Source: CAZOZP01 sp964584325
Lineage (GTDB): Bacteria; Bacteroidota; Ignavibacteria; Ignavibacteriales; Melioribacteraceae
DNA length: 57,036 bases
Reading direction: 5' to 3'
NCBI GenBank assembly: GCA_964584325.1
Contig: CAZOZP010000013.1
Location: 1 to 57,036, forward strand
Part shown: positions 26,533 to 34,981 of the stretch, piece by piece
How positions within the stretch are numbered: position 1 is the first letter of the stretch
How the letters are laid out: each line of letters begins with the position of its first letter
Position numbers and translations under genes: made by a program
The notes under the pieces: model-generated
Database searches by the model: none
What the model saw: only the letters and a program-made list of their open reading frames with translations
Told to the model about the DNA's origin: nothing

Positions 26533-27204
26533 ATGCAGACAATTTCCAAAACGGTAGAAGAATTACTATCATTTTCAAAAAAAATTCTCTTCTACATTTC
26601 TGAAAACAAAGATATTCATGAAAAAATCATGATTTACGGTTATGGTTATGAAAAGATGAGAGAAGGTAAAGTAATACTTGAAACAGCGGAAGAATTAAAC
26701 AACCGCCATTTCAAAGAAACAGGGGCTACTGAAAACTTCACTGAATCTTTTATTGAAATGTGGAAAAAAGTTAATGAGACCTATACTCGCCACATTAAAA
26801 TTGCCAAAATTGCCTTGGCAAACAATAAATCAGCCTGGTACGATTTAGGACTTAATAATCCGCGCAAAAAGAGTATTACAGGATGGGTTAATCAGGCTAA
26901 ACATTTCTATAATGTAGCCTTATCCAGCGGAAAAATAATTGAGGCAATGGAGAACTACGGAATTGATCTAGATAAGCTTCTTGAGGAACAGTATTCCATT
27001 AAACTTCTTGAGCAGGATTTAGTTCAGTTTCTTAAAGAGCACGGAGAATCAAAAGAGTTGCGGGTAATGAGAGATGAAGCTCTGGATCATTTATCCGATT
27101 GGATAGAAGAACTTATGCTGGTTGCTGATATTGCATTTGAAGGCAGAGATGATTTACGAGAGCTTTTTTTACTTCAGAGGGTTAGTACAGAGAATAATTT
27201 TTAA
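26533..27204 (+). CDS. Hypothetical helical cytoplasmic protein
   Basis: I do not recognise this 223-residue protein. It has no signal peptide, no membrane helix and no Cys. It is rich in charged amphipathic helices, with a run of Tyr/Gly near the N-terminus (IYGYGYEKM) and aromatic-charged segments such as ESFIEMWKKVNETYTRHIK and HLSDWIEELMLVADIAFEG. The composition suggests an all-alpha bundle. It is divergent from the ion-homeostasis operon and monocistronic, ends in a strong terminator (27229-27256) and has an AGAGGG ribosome binding site before its ATG. It may share regulation with the operon across the 190-nt gap. Confidence 0.75.
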   Translation: MQTISKTVEELLSFSKKILFYISENKDIHEKIMIYGYGYEKMREGKVILETAEELNNRHFKETGATENFTESFIEMWKKVNETYTRHIKIAKIALANNKSAWYDLGLNNPRKKSITGWVNQAKHFYNVALSSGKIIEAMENYGIDLDKLLEEQYSIKLLEQDLVQFLKEHGESKELRVMRDEALDHLSDWIEELMLVADIAFEGRDDLRELFLLQRVSTENNF

Positions 27205-27228
27205 TTATTTCGGGGTCAGACTTTATTA

Positions 27229-27256
27229 AAAAGGCGCAGAATCATCTGCGCCTTTT
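27229..27256. terminator. Bidirectional Rho-independent terminator
   Basis: AAAAGGCGCAGA, loop ATCA and TCTGCGCCTTTT form a perfect 12-bp stem with T-runs on both strands. It separates the convergent hypothetical gene (+) and muiA-like gene (-) and can serve both. Confidence 0.92.
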
Positions 27257-27264
27257 GCTTTATA

Positions 27265-28905
27265 TTACTTTATATTATATATCTTATCTTCACCACCGGG
27301 ATATTTTGCCAGATAGGAATAAGTCTTGGAAATGTTATCTGTAGGGTTTAATGAAAGTTTCCATTTAAGAATTCCTGTTTTTTCATTATACTCTGCATCT
27401 CCCTTCTCCAGCATTTTAATTTCTACACTCTTTTCGCCTGGAAGAGGTATCTGATCTTCCATAATTATTTTAATCGATGTTTTCTTTCTGTTTTTAATTG
27501 TCAATTTATATTCAAGAGTTCGCTCAATTGCAGATGTAAAAAAGCCGGTTGACTTTTCATCCTTTGTTTTTACTCTTTCAACGAATATGTCTTTATCTCT
27601 GCCCAGGGATATCGAAATGGAATCGCTGCTTATTTCCGGATTAAAGAATGAATTTCCGACAAATGCATTTTCAAAATAAACATTCACTTCACCGGGTATT
27701 GCGTTTAGATTTCTAAAATCTGTAATATATGCAAGGAGAAATGCACTGTTATCTGCTCTCGGGGCAGTGTAATACTCAAAAAATGCAGGAACTTCATATT
27801 TTTTTAATTCGACTTGCTGATCACGGCTTCCTGTCGGGATTAGATACGTCAATTCAGGTTCGTAATCCACTGACAAAGTATTTTCTACTGAAACGAAATC
27901 CGGAGCTGATGCTGCAGGCGGGGGCATTATTTCATCATACATTGCTTCCTCACTTTTCTCTTTTGCAGAACCCGCAAATCCCTCATTCATTCTTAGTCCC
28001 TTCTGCATTGTCTGCATACTTAATACATTCTGTAATTGCCAGGAATTCGTTAAGTACCATGGTGTGAGTATTGGTCTTTGAATTCCCAGATTCGGATTTC
28101 TTGTTGAAATTGTCAGATTAACATCCTTCCAATCCAATCCTGTATTCTGCCAGACCATTGCCTTAAAAGTAAGAGATACCGGTTTACTGATGTCTGAAAC
28201 ACGAATATCATAGAAAGGTCTCCACCCTGCCTGATAGGTAAGATAGCTTAAATCCAAATTAATTTTTTGTCTGCTCTCTGAGTTTACAAGCAGTACGATT
28301 CTTCCAGCGGGTTCATTACCTTTGCGGTTTCCCTGTTGAAGTTCTTTTCTAAGCCTTTCGAGTTCCTTTCTGTTTTTTTCTGCGGTAACCTGAATATCAA
28401 GTTCTCTCAGCTTAATCTCGCTTAATCTTTTACTGTGAAATGAAGTAAGCTTGATAAAATCATCAACACTGAGTTTCCCGCTTCCCTTAAAAACATCTGT
28501 TGCACTCTCTATAAGCTTCATTTCTGACAAAAGGATGCTCCTGCTGTTTTCGAGCTTTTTAACTTCAAGTTCAATAATGGAAATAGAATCTCTAATTTTC
28601 TTTGTGTGCGGACTCTCTTCGGCATCATCTAAATATGACTGCTTGAAAGATACTGACATAAGAGTTATTTTGCTTTCGGATGAAACCTGAATGCTCGACT
28701 GATTAATTTCGGAGGCCACAGATTCAACGATAATCTCACTCATTCCTGCCGGAACTTCGGTGCTGATTTTATGAAAAAGTTCCGCTCCGTTTATAAATAC
28801 TTTTGCTTTAACAACCGGAGATTTTACTTTTGTAACAGGCGCTGCGTTAATTACTGCAACTGCTAATACAATGGGCAGAAACATTACTGCTTTTCTTATA
28901 AACAT
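27265..28905 (-). CDS. Mucoidy inhibitor MuiA family protein (DUF4139)
   Basis: This 546-residue protein has a signal peptide. An N-terminal DUF4140 domain starts at KAKVFINGAELFHK. A coiled coil of about 100 residues follows (KKLENSRSILLSEMKL...KNRKELERLRKEL), then a C-terminal DUF4139 beta-rich region with YLTYQAGWRPFYDIRV, VWQNTGLDWKDVNLTISTRNP and TGILKWKLSLNP. The family is exported and widespread, and its function is poorly known; the name comes from a mucoidy phenotype in one species. It lies 85 nt after the DUF1460 gene and may be read through from the dnaB operon. It ends at a terminator. Confidence 0.9.
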   Translation of the reverse strand: MFIRKAVMFLPIVLAVAVINAAPVTKVKSPVVKAKVFINGAELFHKISTEVPAGMSEIIVESVASEINQSSIQVSSESKITLMSVSFKQSYLDDAEESPHTKKIRDSISIIELEVKKLENSRSILLSEMKLIESATDVFKGSGKLSVDDFIKLTSFHSKRLSEIKLRELDIQVTAEKNRKELERLRKELQQGNRKGNEPAGRIVLLVNSESRQKINLDLSYLTYQAGWRPFYDIRVSDISKPVSLTFKAMVWQNTGLDWKDVNLTISTRNPNLGIQRPILTPWYLTNSWQLQNVLSMQTMQKGLRMNEGFAGSAKEKSEEAMYDEIMPPPAASAPDFVSVENTLSVDYEPELTYLIPTGSRDQQVELKKYEVPAFFEYYTAPRADNSAFLLAYITDFRNLNAIPGEVNVYFENAFVGNSFFNPEISSDSISISLGRDKDIFVERVKTKDEKSTGFFTSAIERTLEYKLTIKNRKKTSIKIIMEDQIPLPGEKSVEIKMLEKGDAEYNEKTGILKWKLSLNPTDNISKTYSYLAKYPGGEDKIYNIK

Positions 28906-28990
28906 ACTATCACCTCATATGAAAAATGAACGGCTTAAACTTTTATGATATAAGAGTGTTCCAAATCTTTTATATTTTCACATAATTATT

Positions 28991-29830
28991 TTATAATACC
29001 TCAATAACCATAACACCGGTTTGCTTCTTATTTTTCAAAATATAGTCTGCAAGCGGTATTTCCGTAATCTGTACTTTCTTTCCCGGAACAGGAGCATGAA
29101 GCAAATGAATTTTTCCTTCTACTTTAACTGCAATGCCAACATGTGAGATATCAAGACCTTCGATTCCGGTAGTTATTGCAATTATATTTCCCTCTTGTAT
29201 TCTGCTTTGTTTTATTTCCAGCTCATCTTCATAGATATAAAAATATTCCCTGGTGCTTATAGCCTTTTCAATTTCTTTAATCTTTGGAACAAGCTCCCTG
29301 CATTCCCTAAGTTTAGGATACTTTTCCCAATTACTGCTCATAAAATGTATATCTTTCTTATATGCTGTGCCGCCAATCATTTTTGTTCTGTCTTTAACAA
29401 TACCGGCTTTTCCCATTTCGTATATCCAATCAGTAAAGTAATGCAGCCGTGAAATATATCCTGAAATCTTTCCGTATCTATATCTTAATAGGCGAATTTC
29501 ATCTGCAAATGCGGCAGAAGAAGTATCCCCTCTTTTTATGCAGCGACTCAGAGCAGTAACGGCTTCAACGAAAGTGTAGCAATCGAGTCCGCTTAAATTT
29601 ATTATCAGTTTTTCTTCTCCCGGTGCTTCCAATGTGCCCGCGACATAATCTGTTCCTATAAAGGACTTCCCGATTTCAGCAATTATTCTGTTAGTCGGGA
29701 GTAAAAGAAGACTATCTTCAACAGCAATTTTAAATTTAGTCATACATACTGATGAATCTTCAGCCGAAAAAACAATCTGTGAAAATATCGGGCCGGATAA
29801 AATAATAAGAATAAATATTAAATTCTTCAT
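28991..29830 (-). CDS. DUF1460 family protein, probable cell-wall amidase/peptidase
   Basis: This 279-residue exported protein has a signal peptide (MKNLIFILIILSGPIFS). The family core is GTDYVAGTLEAPGEEKL with LSGLDCYTFVEAVTALSR, where Cys is the predicted nucleophile, and a distal His in DISHVGIAVKVEGKIHLLHA. DUF1460 proteins are NlpC/P60-like amidases acting on peptidoglycan-type substrates in the periplasm. It overlaps the dnaB stop by 4 nt, so it is translationally coupled despite the unrelated role. Confidence 0.88.
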   Translation of the reverse strand: MKNLIFILIILSGPIFSQIVFSAEDSSVCMTKFKIAVEDSLLLLPTNRIIAEIGKSFIGTDYVAGTLEAPGEEKLIINLSGLDCYTFVEAVTALSRCIKRGDTSSAAFADEIRLLRYRYGKISGYISRLHYFTDWIYEMGKAGIVKDRTKMIGGTAYKKDIHFMSSNWEKYPKLRECRELVPKIKEIEKAISTREYFYIYEDELEIKQSRIQEGNIIAITTGIEGLDISHVGIAVKVEGKIHLLHAPVPGKKVQITEIPLADYILKNKKQTGVMVIEVL

Positions 29831-31239
29831 ATCGGGTACTCCGAATCCTGAGAGCGGACAGGAATGCCGGGATCTGAATGGAATGGATCGTAGTTTTCAT
29901 ACCTGGCATATTCTTTAACAAACCTCACTCGGACATCACCCGTCGGACCATTTCTCTGCTTTGCAATTATCACTTCAGCTAATCCAGCAGTTGATGACCC
30001 GTCCTGAAAGGTTGTTATCTGATACGCTTCCGGTCTGTACAAGAACATGACCACATCGGCATCCTGTTCAATTGAGCCGGACTCTCTGAGATGCGAAAGC
30101 ATAGGTTTTTTATCAGATGATGATTCTACAGATCTGTTAAGCTGTGAAAGTGCAATTACCGGCAGATTCAATTCTTTTGCAAGTGCTTTGAGTGAGCGGC
30201 TGATATTAGCAATTTCCCTCTCACGATTTTCCACCTTTCCTGCCGAAGTCATAAGCTGCAAATAGTCTATTATTACTAAGCCGATATTTCTTTCGATTTT
30301 CATACGCCGGCATTTTGCGCGAATTTCCAATACTGTCTGCGACGGAGTATCATCTACATAAATTGGCGCCTGCATAAGTTTATGAGCTGTCTTGCTGATT
30401 CTGGAGCCTTCTTCGGCTTTAAACTTTCCTGTTCTTACACTGTGAGCATCTATCTTTGCTTCCGCACAGATCAGTCTTGTTACAAGCTGAATTGTAGCCA
30501 TTTCAAGACTAAATATTGCTACCGGAACTTTATAATCCACGGCTGCATTTCTTGCAACTGAAAGAGCAAATGCGGTTTTACCCATAGAAGGTCTTGCAGC
30601 TATTATTATAAGATCTGTCTTCTGGAAGCCGCCCAGCATCTCATCTAACATTGTCATCCCGGTTGATACAGAGAAACTAACGTTCTTGCGTGAATGAACA
30701 GCTTCTATATGCTCAATAGCTTCTCTTACAGCCTTGTCCATAGATTTATAGGATTCCTTGAGGCCTTTTTCAGTAATTTTAAATATTTCAGTTTCAGCCT
30801 TATCAAGCAGATCAAATACATCTTCACTTGCTTCAAATGCAGAATTTGCTATTGAAAAAGAAGTAGAAATCAATTTTCTTAAAATCCATTTTTCAAGTAT
30901 TATCTTGGAATAATACTCTATATTGGCAGCAGATGCAATATCCTGAGTAAGCTTTGCTAAAAATACAGCTCCGCCGGCGGGTTCAAGTTTTCCGGATTTG
31001 CGCAACTCTTCATAAACGGTTACACTGTCAATCGGCTCGTTAGACGAAAAAAGATTAACAATTGCCTCAAAAATAAACTGATGACGGTTATCATAAAAAC
31101 AATCCGCAGTAATTAGTTCAATTACTTTCGGAACTGCTTCTTTTTCCAGCAGCATTCCACCCAGCACTGCAGCTTCAATTTCAGGCGATGCTGGCTGCTT
31201 TCTTTCCGAATCGAATGACTTTGTTTTTTCCTGAATCAT
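29827..31239 (-). CDS. dnaB: Replicative DNA helicase DnaB
   Basis: This 470-residue protein has an N-terminal DnaB domain (PASPEIEAAVLGGMLLEKEA) that recruits primase. Its RecA-like motor has Walker A ARPSMGKTAFAL, IFSLEM, Walker B LVIIDYLQLM, ALSQLNRSVE and the C-terminal EQDADVVMFLYRPE. Length is normal and no intein interrupts the Walker regions. The hexamer unwinds DNA at the replication fork. Its ATG overlaps the stop codon of the uracil-DNA glycosylase gene by 1 nt (TAATG), and it overlaps the DUF1460 gene by 4 nt. Confidence 0.96.
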   Translation of the reverse strand: MIQEKTKSFDSERKQPASPEIEAAVLGGMLLEKEAVPKVIELITADCFYDNRHQFIFEAIVNLFSSNEPIDSVTVYEELRKSGKLEPAGGAVFLAKLTQDIASAANIEYYSKIILEKWILRKLISTSFSIANSAFEASEDVFDLLDKAETEIFKITEKGLKESYKSMDKAVREAIEHIEAVHSRKNVSFSVSTGMTMLDEMLGGFQKTDLIIIAARPSMGKTAFALSVARNAAVDYKVPVAIFSLEMATIQLVTRLICAEAKIDAHSVRTGKFKAEEGSRISKTAHKLMQAPIYVDDTPSQTVLEIRAKCRRMKIERNIGLVIIDYLQLMTSAGKVENREREIANISRSLKALAKELNLPVIALSQLNRSVESSSDKKPMLSHLRESGSIEQDADVVMFLYRPEAYQITTFQDGSSTAGLAEVIIAKQRNGPTGDVRVRFVKEYARYENYDPFHSDPGIPVRSQDSEYPI

Positions 31240-31978
31240 TATTTCATACCTTTCATTTCGTCATACAGCCTTCTAAACTCCTTAACATCTTCCCAACAGC
31301 CTCTTTTCCATTCCGGATTTCTTAATAGAGCAGCAGGATGGTATGTTACCATAACCTTTATTCCATTAAATTCATAAACGTTCCCTCGCATTTTAGTCAA
31401 TGATGTCTTCAATTGTAAAAGTCCGTCGGCAGCTACCAAGCCAAGACAAAGTATTAGTTTCGGCTTAATAAGTTCTATCTGTTTAACTAAATAAGGCAGG
31501 CACGTATCCATTTCATCACGTAGCGGATTTCTATTTCCCGGAGGACGGCATTTCAATATATTTGCTATGAAAACTTCATCCCGCTGAAAATTAATTGCTT
31601 TTAATATATCTGTTAAAAGTTGACCGGCTCTGCCTACAAATGGCAGACCCTGCAAATCCTCTTCTGCGCCCGGCGCTTCCCCAAGTACAAGAACATCCGC
31701 ATCGGGATTCCCGCTTCCAAAAACAAACTTATTTCGGGTTTCTCCGAGCTGACATTTCTGACAATCAGATATAGCTATTCTGAAGTCATCCAGATTGTTT
31801 ATTCTATTAAAAGCTTCAGTANNNNNNNNNNATATTCTAAAACAGGTTTTTCTTTTTTTCGTTTTGTATTCAATGAAACATCCGGAAGTTTAAATTCAGT
31901 TTTCTCATAAAGGTCATCGCCGTAAATATCCTTTTGATCTTTTAGCGATTCAATTATTTTAGTTATTTTCTTTTTCAC
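31239..31978 (-). CDS. Type-4 uracil-DNA glycosylase (interrupted by a 10-N gap)
   Basis: Two reading-frame pieces join across an N run (31822-31831). Upstream of the gap, a GTG at 31978 (overlapping coaBC by 20 nt) opens 49 codons of variable Lys-rich N-terminus. Downstream, the family-4 core follows: CQKCQLGETRN, GEAPGAEED, LPFVGRAGQLL, then CRPPGNRNP and DEMDTC, which complete the four Cys of the 4Fe-4S cluster (C-x2-C and C-x15-C), and HPAALLRNPEWK. The enzyme removes uracil from DNA. With exactly 10 N the two pieces are out of frame by 2 nt, so the gap length is probably a placeholder rather than a real frameshift. A caller that ignores the gap would wrongly start at a TTG at 31655. Confidence 0.85.
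31822..31831. other. Assembly gap (10 N)
   Basis: Ten undefined bases lie inside the uracil-DNA glycosylase gene. The flanking coding frames need a gap length of 2 modulo 3 to join. Confidence 0.99.
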
Positions 31979-33188
31979 AGATTGATTTCTTTATCTCGGA
32001 TAGGATATAATTTGCTGTCAAAAACTTAGACATTAGCGGGTACTCTTTTATACAGTCTATATCTCTTATAATCTTTACTTTATTTGTATCTTCTTCGAAG
32101 CCTGCACCGGGTTCTTCAAGACTGTTAAGAACTATTAAATCAATCCCTTTCGCCTTAAGTTTCTTTATAGCATTTTCAACAGCATTGTCAGTTTCCAAAG
32201 CAAAGCCTGCAATATATTTACCCGCTTTCTCAACTGAGGCAAGTATGTCTGGATTCTCTTCCAACTCAATTGAATTGGTTCCGCTTTCTTTTTTTATTTT
32301 TTTCAATTCCTTTTTTTTAGGACGAAAATCCGCAACTGCAGCAGACATAATAAGAACACCGTTTTGCGGCAAATATTCCTTAACAGACTCAAACATTTCT
32401 TCAGCACTTCTAACTTTTTTAAGATTAACTTCAGGGTAAATAACCTGCGTAACAGGTCCCGAAATAAGAGTAACCTCAGCACCTCTTAAAAATGCGGCTT
32501 CGGCAATCTCATAACCCATTTTACCGCTGGATCTGTTTCCAATAAATCTAACCGGATCAATATCTTCATAAGTTGGACCTGCCGTTACAAGAATTCTTAA
32601 TCCCGTAAGGTCACTCCTAAATCCGGATAATATGATTTCGGCAGCATCAGCAATTTTTTCTTCCGAAGCCATTCTTCCCTGACCTTCAAGTCCCGAGGCC
32701 AGAAATCCTGATTCTGCCTTAACAATAAACACACCTCTTTCCTCCAATGCTTTTATATTTGCTGAATTGGCCTTATTTGCATACATGTCCATATCTGCAG
32801 CAGGTGCAACAAGTAAAGGACATCTTAAAGCTGAAGCAAGCGTAGTAAGGGCATTATCAGCAAAACCGTTGGCAATCTTGGCAATTGTGTTGTTTGTAGC
32901 AGGAGCAATAATCATTAAATCGGCCCACAAAGCATATTCAATATGCCAGGTACCGTGTTTAACTCCGTTCTTTTGGGATTCCGGGAATATATTTATTAAA
33001 ACCTCATTTCCGCTTAGTACGGAAAAGGTCAGCGGAGCAACGAACTCGGTAGCCGATGGTGTCATAACCACGCGCACATCCGCTCCTTCAGATACAAGAA
33101 GTCTCAGGAGCCTGCAGGCTTTATATGCAGCTATACCTCCGGTAACCCCAAGAATAATCTTTTTACCGGTAAAACGGCCGCGATTCAT
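31959..33188 (-). CDS. coaBC: Bifunctional phosphopantothenoylcysteine decarboxylase / phosphopantothenate-cysteine ligase
   Basis: This 409-residue fusion has two halves. The N-terminal CoaC flavoprotein has ILGVTGGIAAYKACRLL, the active-site His region GTWHIEYALWADLMIIAPATNNTIAKIANGFADN and PAADMDMY. The C-terminal CoaB has ILVTAGPTYEDIDPVRFIGNRSSGKMG and VLIMSAAVADFRPK, with the Lys motif KKIKKESG. It makes 4'-phosphopantetheine from phosphopantothenate and Cys for coenzyme A. It starts 2 nt after rpoZ, the usual gmk-rpoZ-coaBC order. Confidence 0.96.
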   Translation of the reverse strand: MNRGRFTGKKIILGVTGGIAAYKACRLLRLLVSEGADVRVVMTPSATEFVAPLTFSVLSGNEVLINIFPESQKNGVKHGTWHIEYALWADLMIIAPATNNTIAKIANGFADNALTTLASALRCPLLVAPAADMDMYANKANSANIKALEERGVFIVKAESGFLASGLEGQGRMASEEKIADAAEIILSGFRSDLTGLRILVTAGPTYEDIDPVRFIGNRSSGKMGYEIAEAAFLRGAEVTLISGPVTQVIYPEVNLKKVRSAEEMFESVKEYLPQNGVLIMSAAVADFRPKKKELKKIKKESGTNSIELEENPDILASVEKAGKYIAGFALETDNAVENAIKKLKAKGIDLIVLNSLEEPGAGFEEDTNKVKIIRDIDCIKEYPLMSKFLTANYILSEIKKSICEKENN

Positions 33189-33190
33189 TA

Positions 33191-33481
33191 TTATTCTATA
33201 TATTTATACTGAATTTTTCCATCCAGCAATTCCTTTATCGCCTGGATGTGAGGTTTCGGCTGTTTTTCAATATCCAATGATATTCTTAGCTGATCAGGAT
33301 TAGCTTTTTCCTCGAGATCATCATCTGTAGAACTTGCGGCAATACTGCTGATAAGCTCATTATACTGTTTTTTAATACCGTCATTGATCATTCTGCTTCT
33401 GCGAGCAACGGCAATGATTGCTTCATAAACACTATCTGATTTTTCGAGCACCTGATTCAAATCAATAGATTTAAGTTTCAT
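33191..33481 (-). CDS. rpoZ: RNA polymerase omega subunit
   Basis: This 96-residue protein begins MKLKSIDLNQVLEKSDSVYE, with EAIIAVARRSRMINDG matching the conserved omega core, and ends with a short acidic and polar tail. Omega helps assemble the beta' subunit. The position between gmk (4-nt overlap) and coaBC is the standard one and strengthens the call, since omega is too short and divergent to call on sequence alone. Confidence 0.88.
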   Translation of the reverse strand: MKLKSIDLNQVLEKSDSVYEAIIAVARRSRMINDGIKKQYNELISSIAASSTDDDLEEKANPDQLRISLDIEKQPKPHIQAIKELLDGKIQYKYIE

Positions 33482-34053
33482 TTATTTTCCTCCATAAAGA
33501 GAATTTTTAATTGTTTTTCAATGTTATTTACTGCAGTATTTAAGTCGTCATTAACGATAATATAATCGAATCTGTCTTTATATTCAAACTCCATTTCTGC
33601 TCTTTCAAGTCGCTTCCGGATATCTTCTTCAGTTTCCGTGTTCCTTTTTACAAGCCTGCGTTTTAATTCTTCAATGCTGGGAGGCATTATAAAGAAAGCT
33701 GCGGCCTCCTTAAAATTATTTTTCACATTTACGGCACCCTTAACATCTATATCAAGAATTATTGATTTTCCCTGTTCCAAAACATTCTGAATATAATCAG
33801 AAGGTGTCCCGTAATAATTTCCGTAAACATTTTCCCACTCAAGAAAAAAACCCGCTGCAATTTTATTTTCGAATTCTTCCCGGCTTAAGAAGAAATAATC
33901 TTTTCCGTTTACTTCACCGTCTCTCGGTTGTCTTGTAGTTGCTGATACCGAGAAAACCAGATCGGGATAAATCTCCATAATGCGCTTTTTGATTGTTGTT
34001 TTTCCTGAAGCACTTGGAGCGGTAAGTATAATAAGTTTGCCTCTTTTACTCAA
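33478..34053 (-). CDS. gmk: Guanylate kinase
   Basis: This 191-residue protein has P-loop APSASGKTT, SVSATTRQPRDGEVNGKDYFF, FLEWENVYGNYYGTP and DIDVKGAVNVK, all diagnostic of guanylate kinase. It converts GMP and ATP to GDP and ADP. It overlaps yicC by 8 nt upstream and rpoZ by 4 nt downstream. Confidence 0.97.
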   Translation of the reverse strand: MSKRGKLIILTAPSASGKTTIKKRIMEIYPDLVFSVSATTRQPRDGEVNGKDYFFLSREEFENKIAAGFFLEWENVYGNYYGTPSDYIQNVLEQGKSIILDIDVKGAVNVKNNFKEAAAFFIMPPSIEELKRRLVKRNTETEEDIRKRLERAEMEFEYKDRFDYIIVNDDLNTAVNNIEKQLKILFMEENK

Positions 34054-34921
34054 TGTTCTGAATCTGCTCTCTAATTTTTTCCAATTCCTCTTTTATCTGG
34101 ATACCTATATAAGTTATTTGAAGAGAAATTGACTTACTATTGATTGTATTCGCTTCCCTATTCATCTCCTGACAAAGGAAGTTTAGTTTTCGTCCGGCTT
34201 CATCAGGATCGTTTAAAATGCTTCTGTACATTTTCAGGTGACTTCTTAATCTCACACATTCTTCTGTAATATCATATTTTTCTGTAAGCAAAGCCAATTC
34301 GGTATTTAATCTGTCCTGATTGGCCTCCAGATCAGAAAACAATTCAGCTGCTCTTTCTTTAAGTTTCTGGAAATAGTCTTTTATTTCAGGCTTTACTTTT
34401 TCTTCAATTTGATTTATCGCATTTTCAATTATGTCGGCACGCAGTAATAAATCCTTAAACAGCTCTTCTCCTTCTCTTTTTTTCATGTTGTTCATTTCAT
34501 CAACAGCAAGAATAAGGGCTTTTTCTATAAGTTCGAATTCTTCTTCCGGATCAATGGCAGCATCAGTAAAATACATATGCTGAAGAGTAAGAATTTGGTC
34601 CATTGAAACCGGCTCTTTTACGGAAGCTGCGTTTTTTATATCTTTCAGAAGGTCCACTGCTTCTGTCAAACCCTTCTGGTCTATAAATACACCCCGGCTT
34701 TCAACACCGAACTTTTTAAAAGAAATTGATAAAGTAACCTTACCTCTCTTAATTAAAGTTTTAACTTTTTCTCGGAGAAGAAACTCTTTCTGTAAAAGAG
34801 ATTTTGGAAGTTTAATTGTAAGTTCAAGGAACCGGGAATTTAAGCTTTTTAATTCAACTTCTATAATAACATCATTTTTCTGTACGACACCTTTTCCGTA
34901 ACCGGTCATACTGATAATCAT
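34046..34921 (-). CDS. YicC/YloC family endoribonuclease
   Basis: This protein has 291 residues from the ATG at 34921, with GGAG six nt before it; the open frame to 34933 begins at a TTG without support. It opens with the family signature MIISMTGYGKG and VEVELKSLNSRFLEL-like text, and ends with the DUF1732 domain containing RLRSHLKMYRSIL, KLNFLCQEMNREANTINSKS and the terminal EKIREQIQN. YicC proteins form RNA-processing hexamers. The position directly upstream of gmk is widely conserved. Confidence 0.93.
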   Translation of the reverse strand: MIISMTGYGKGVVQKNDVIIEVELKSLNSRFLELTIKLPKSLLQKEFLLREKVKTLIKRGKVTLSISFKKFGVESRGVFIDQKGLTEAVDLLKDIKNAASVKEPVSMDQILTLQHMYFTDAAIDPEEEFELIEKALILAVDEMNNMKKREGEELFKDLLLRADIIENAINQIEEKVKPEIKDYFQKLKERAAELFSDLEANQDRLNTELALLTEKYDITEECVRLRSHLKMYRSILNDPDEAGRKLNFLCQEMNREANTINSKSISLQITYIGIQIKEELEKIREQIQNIE

Positions 34922-34981
34922 AAAAAACTCCAAAAATAGAAGGTAAAGATAGTCAAATAAACAGTCTTATTCAAAGTAAAT

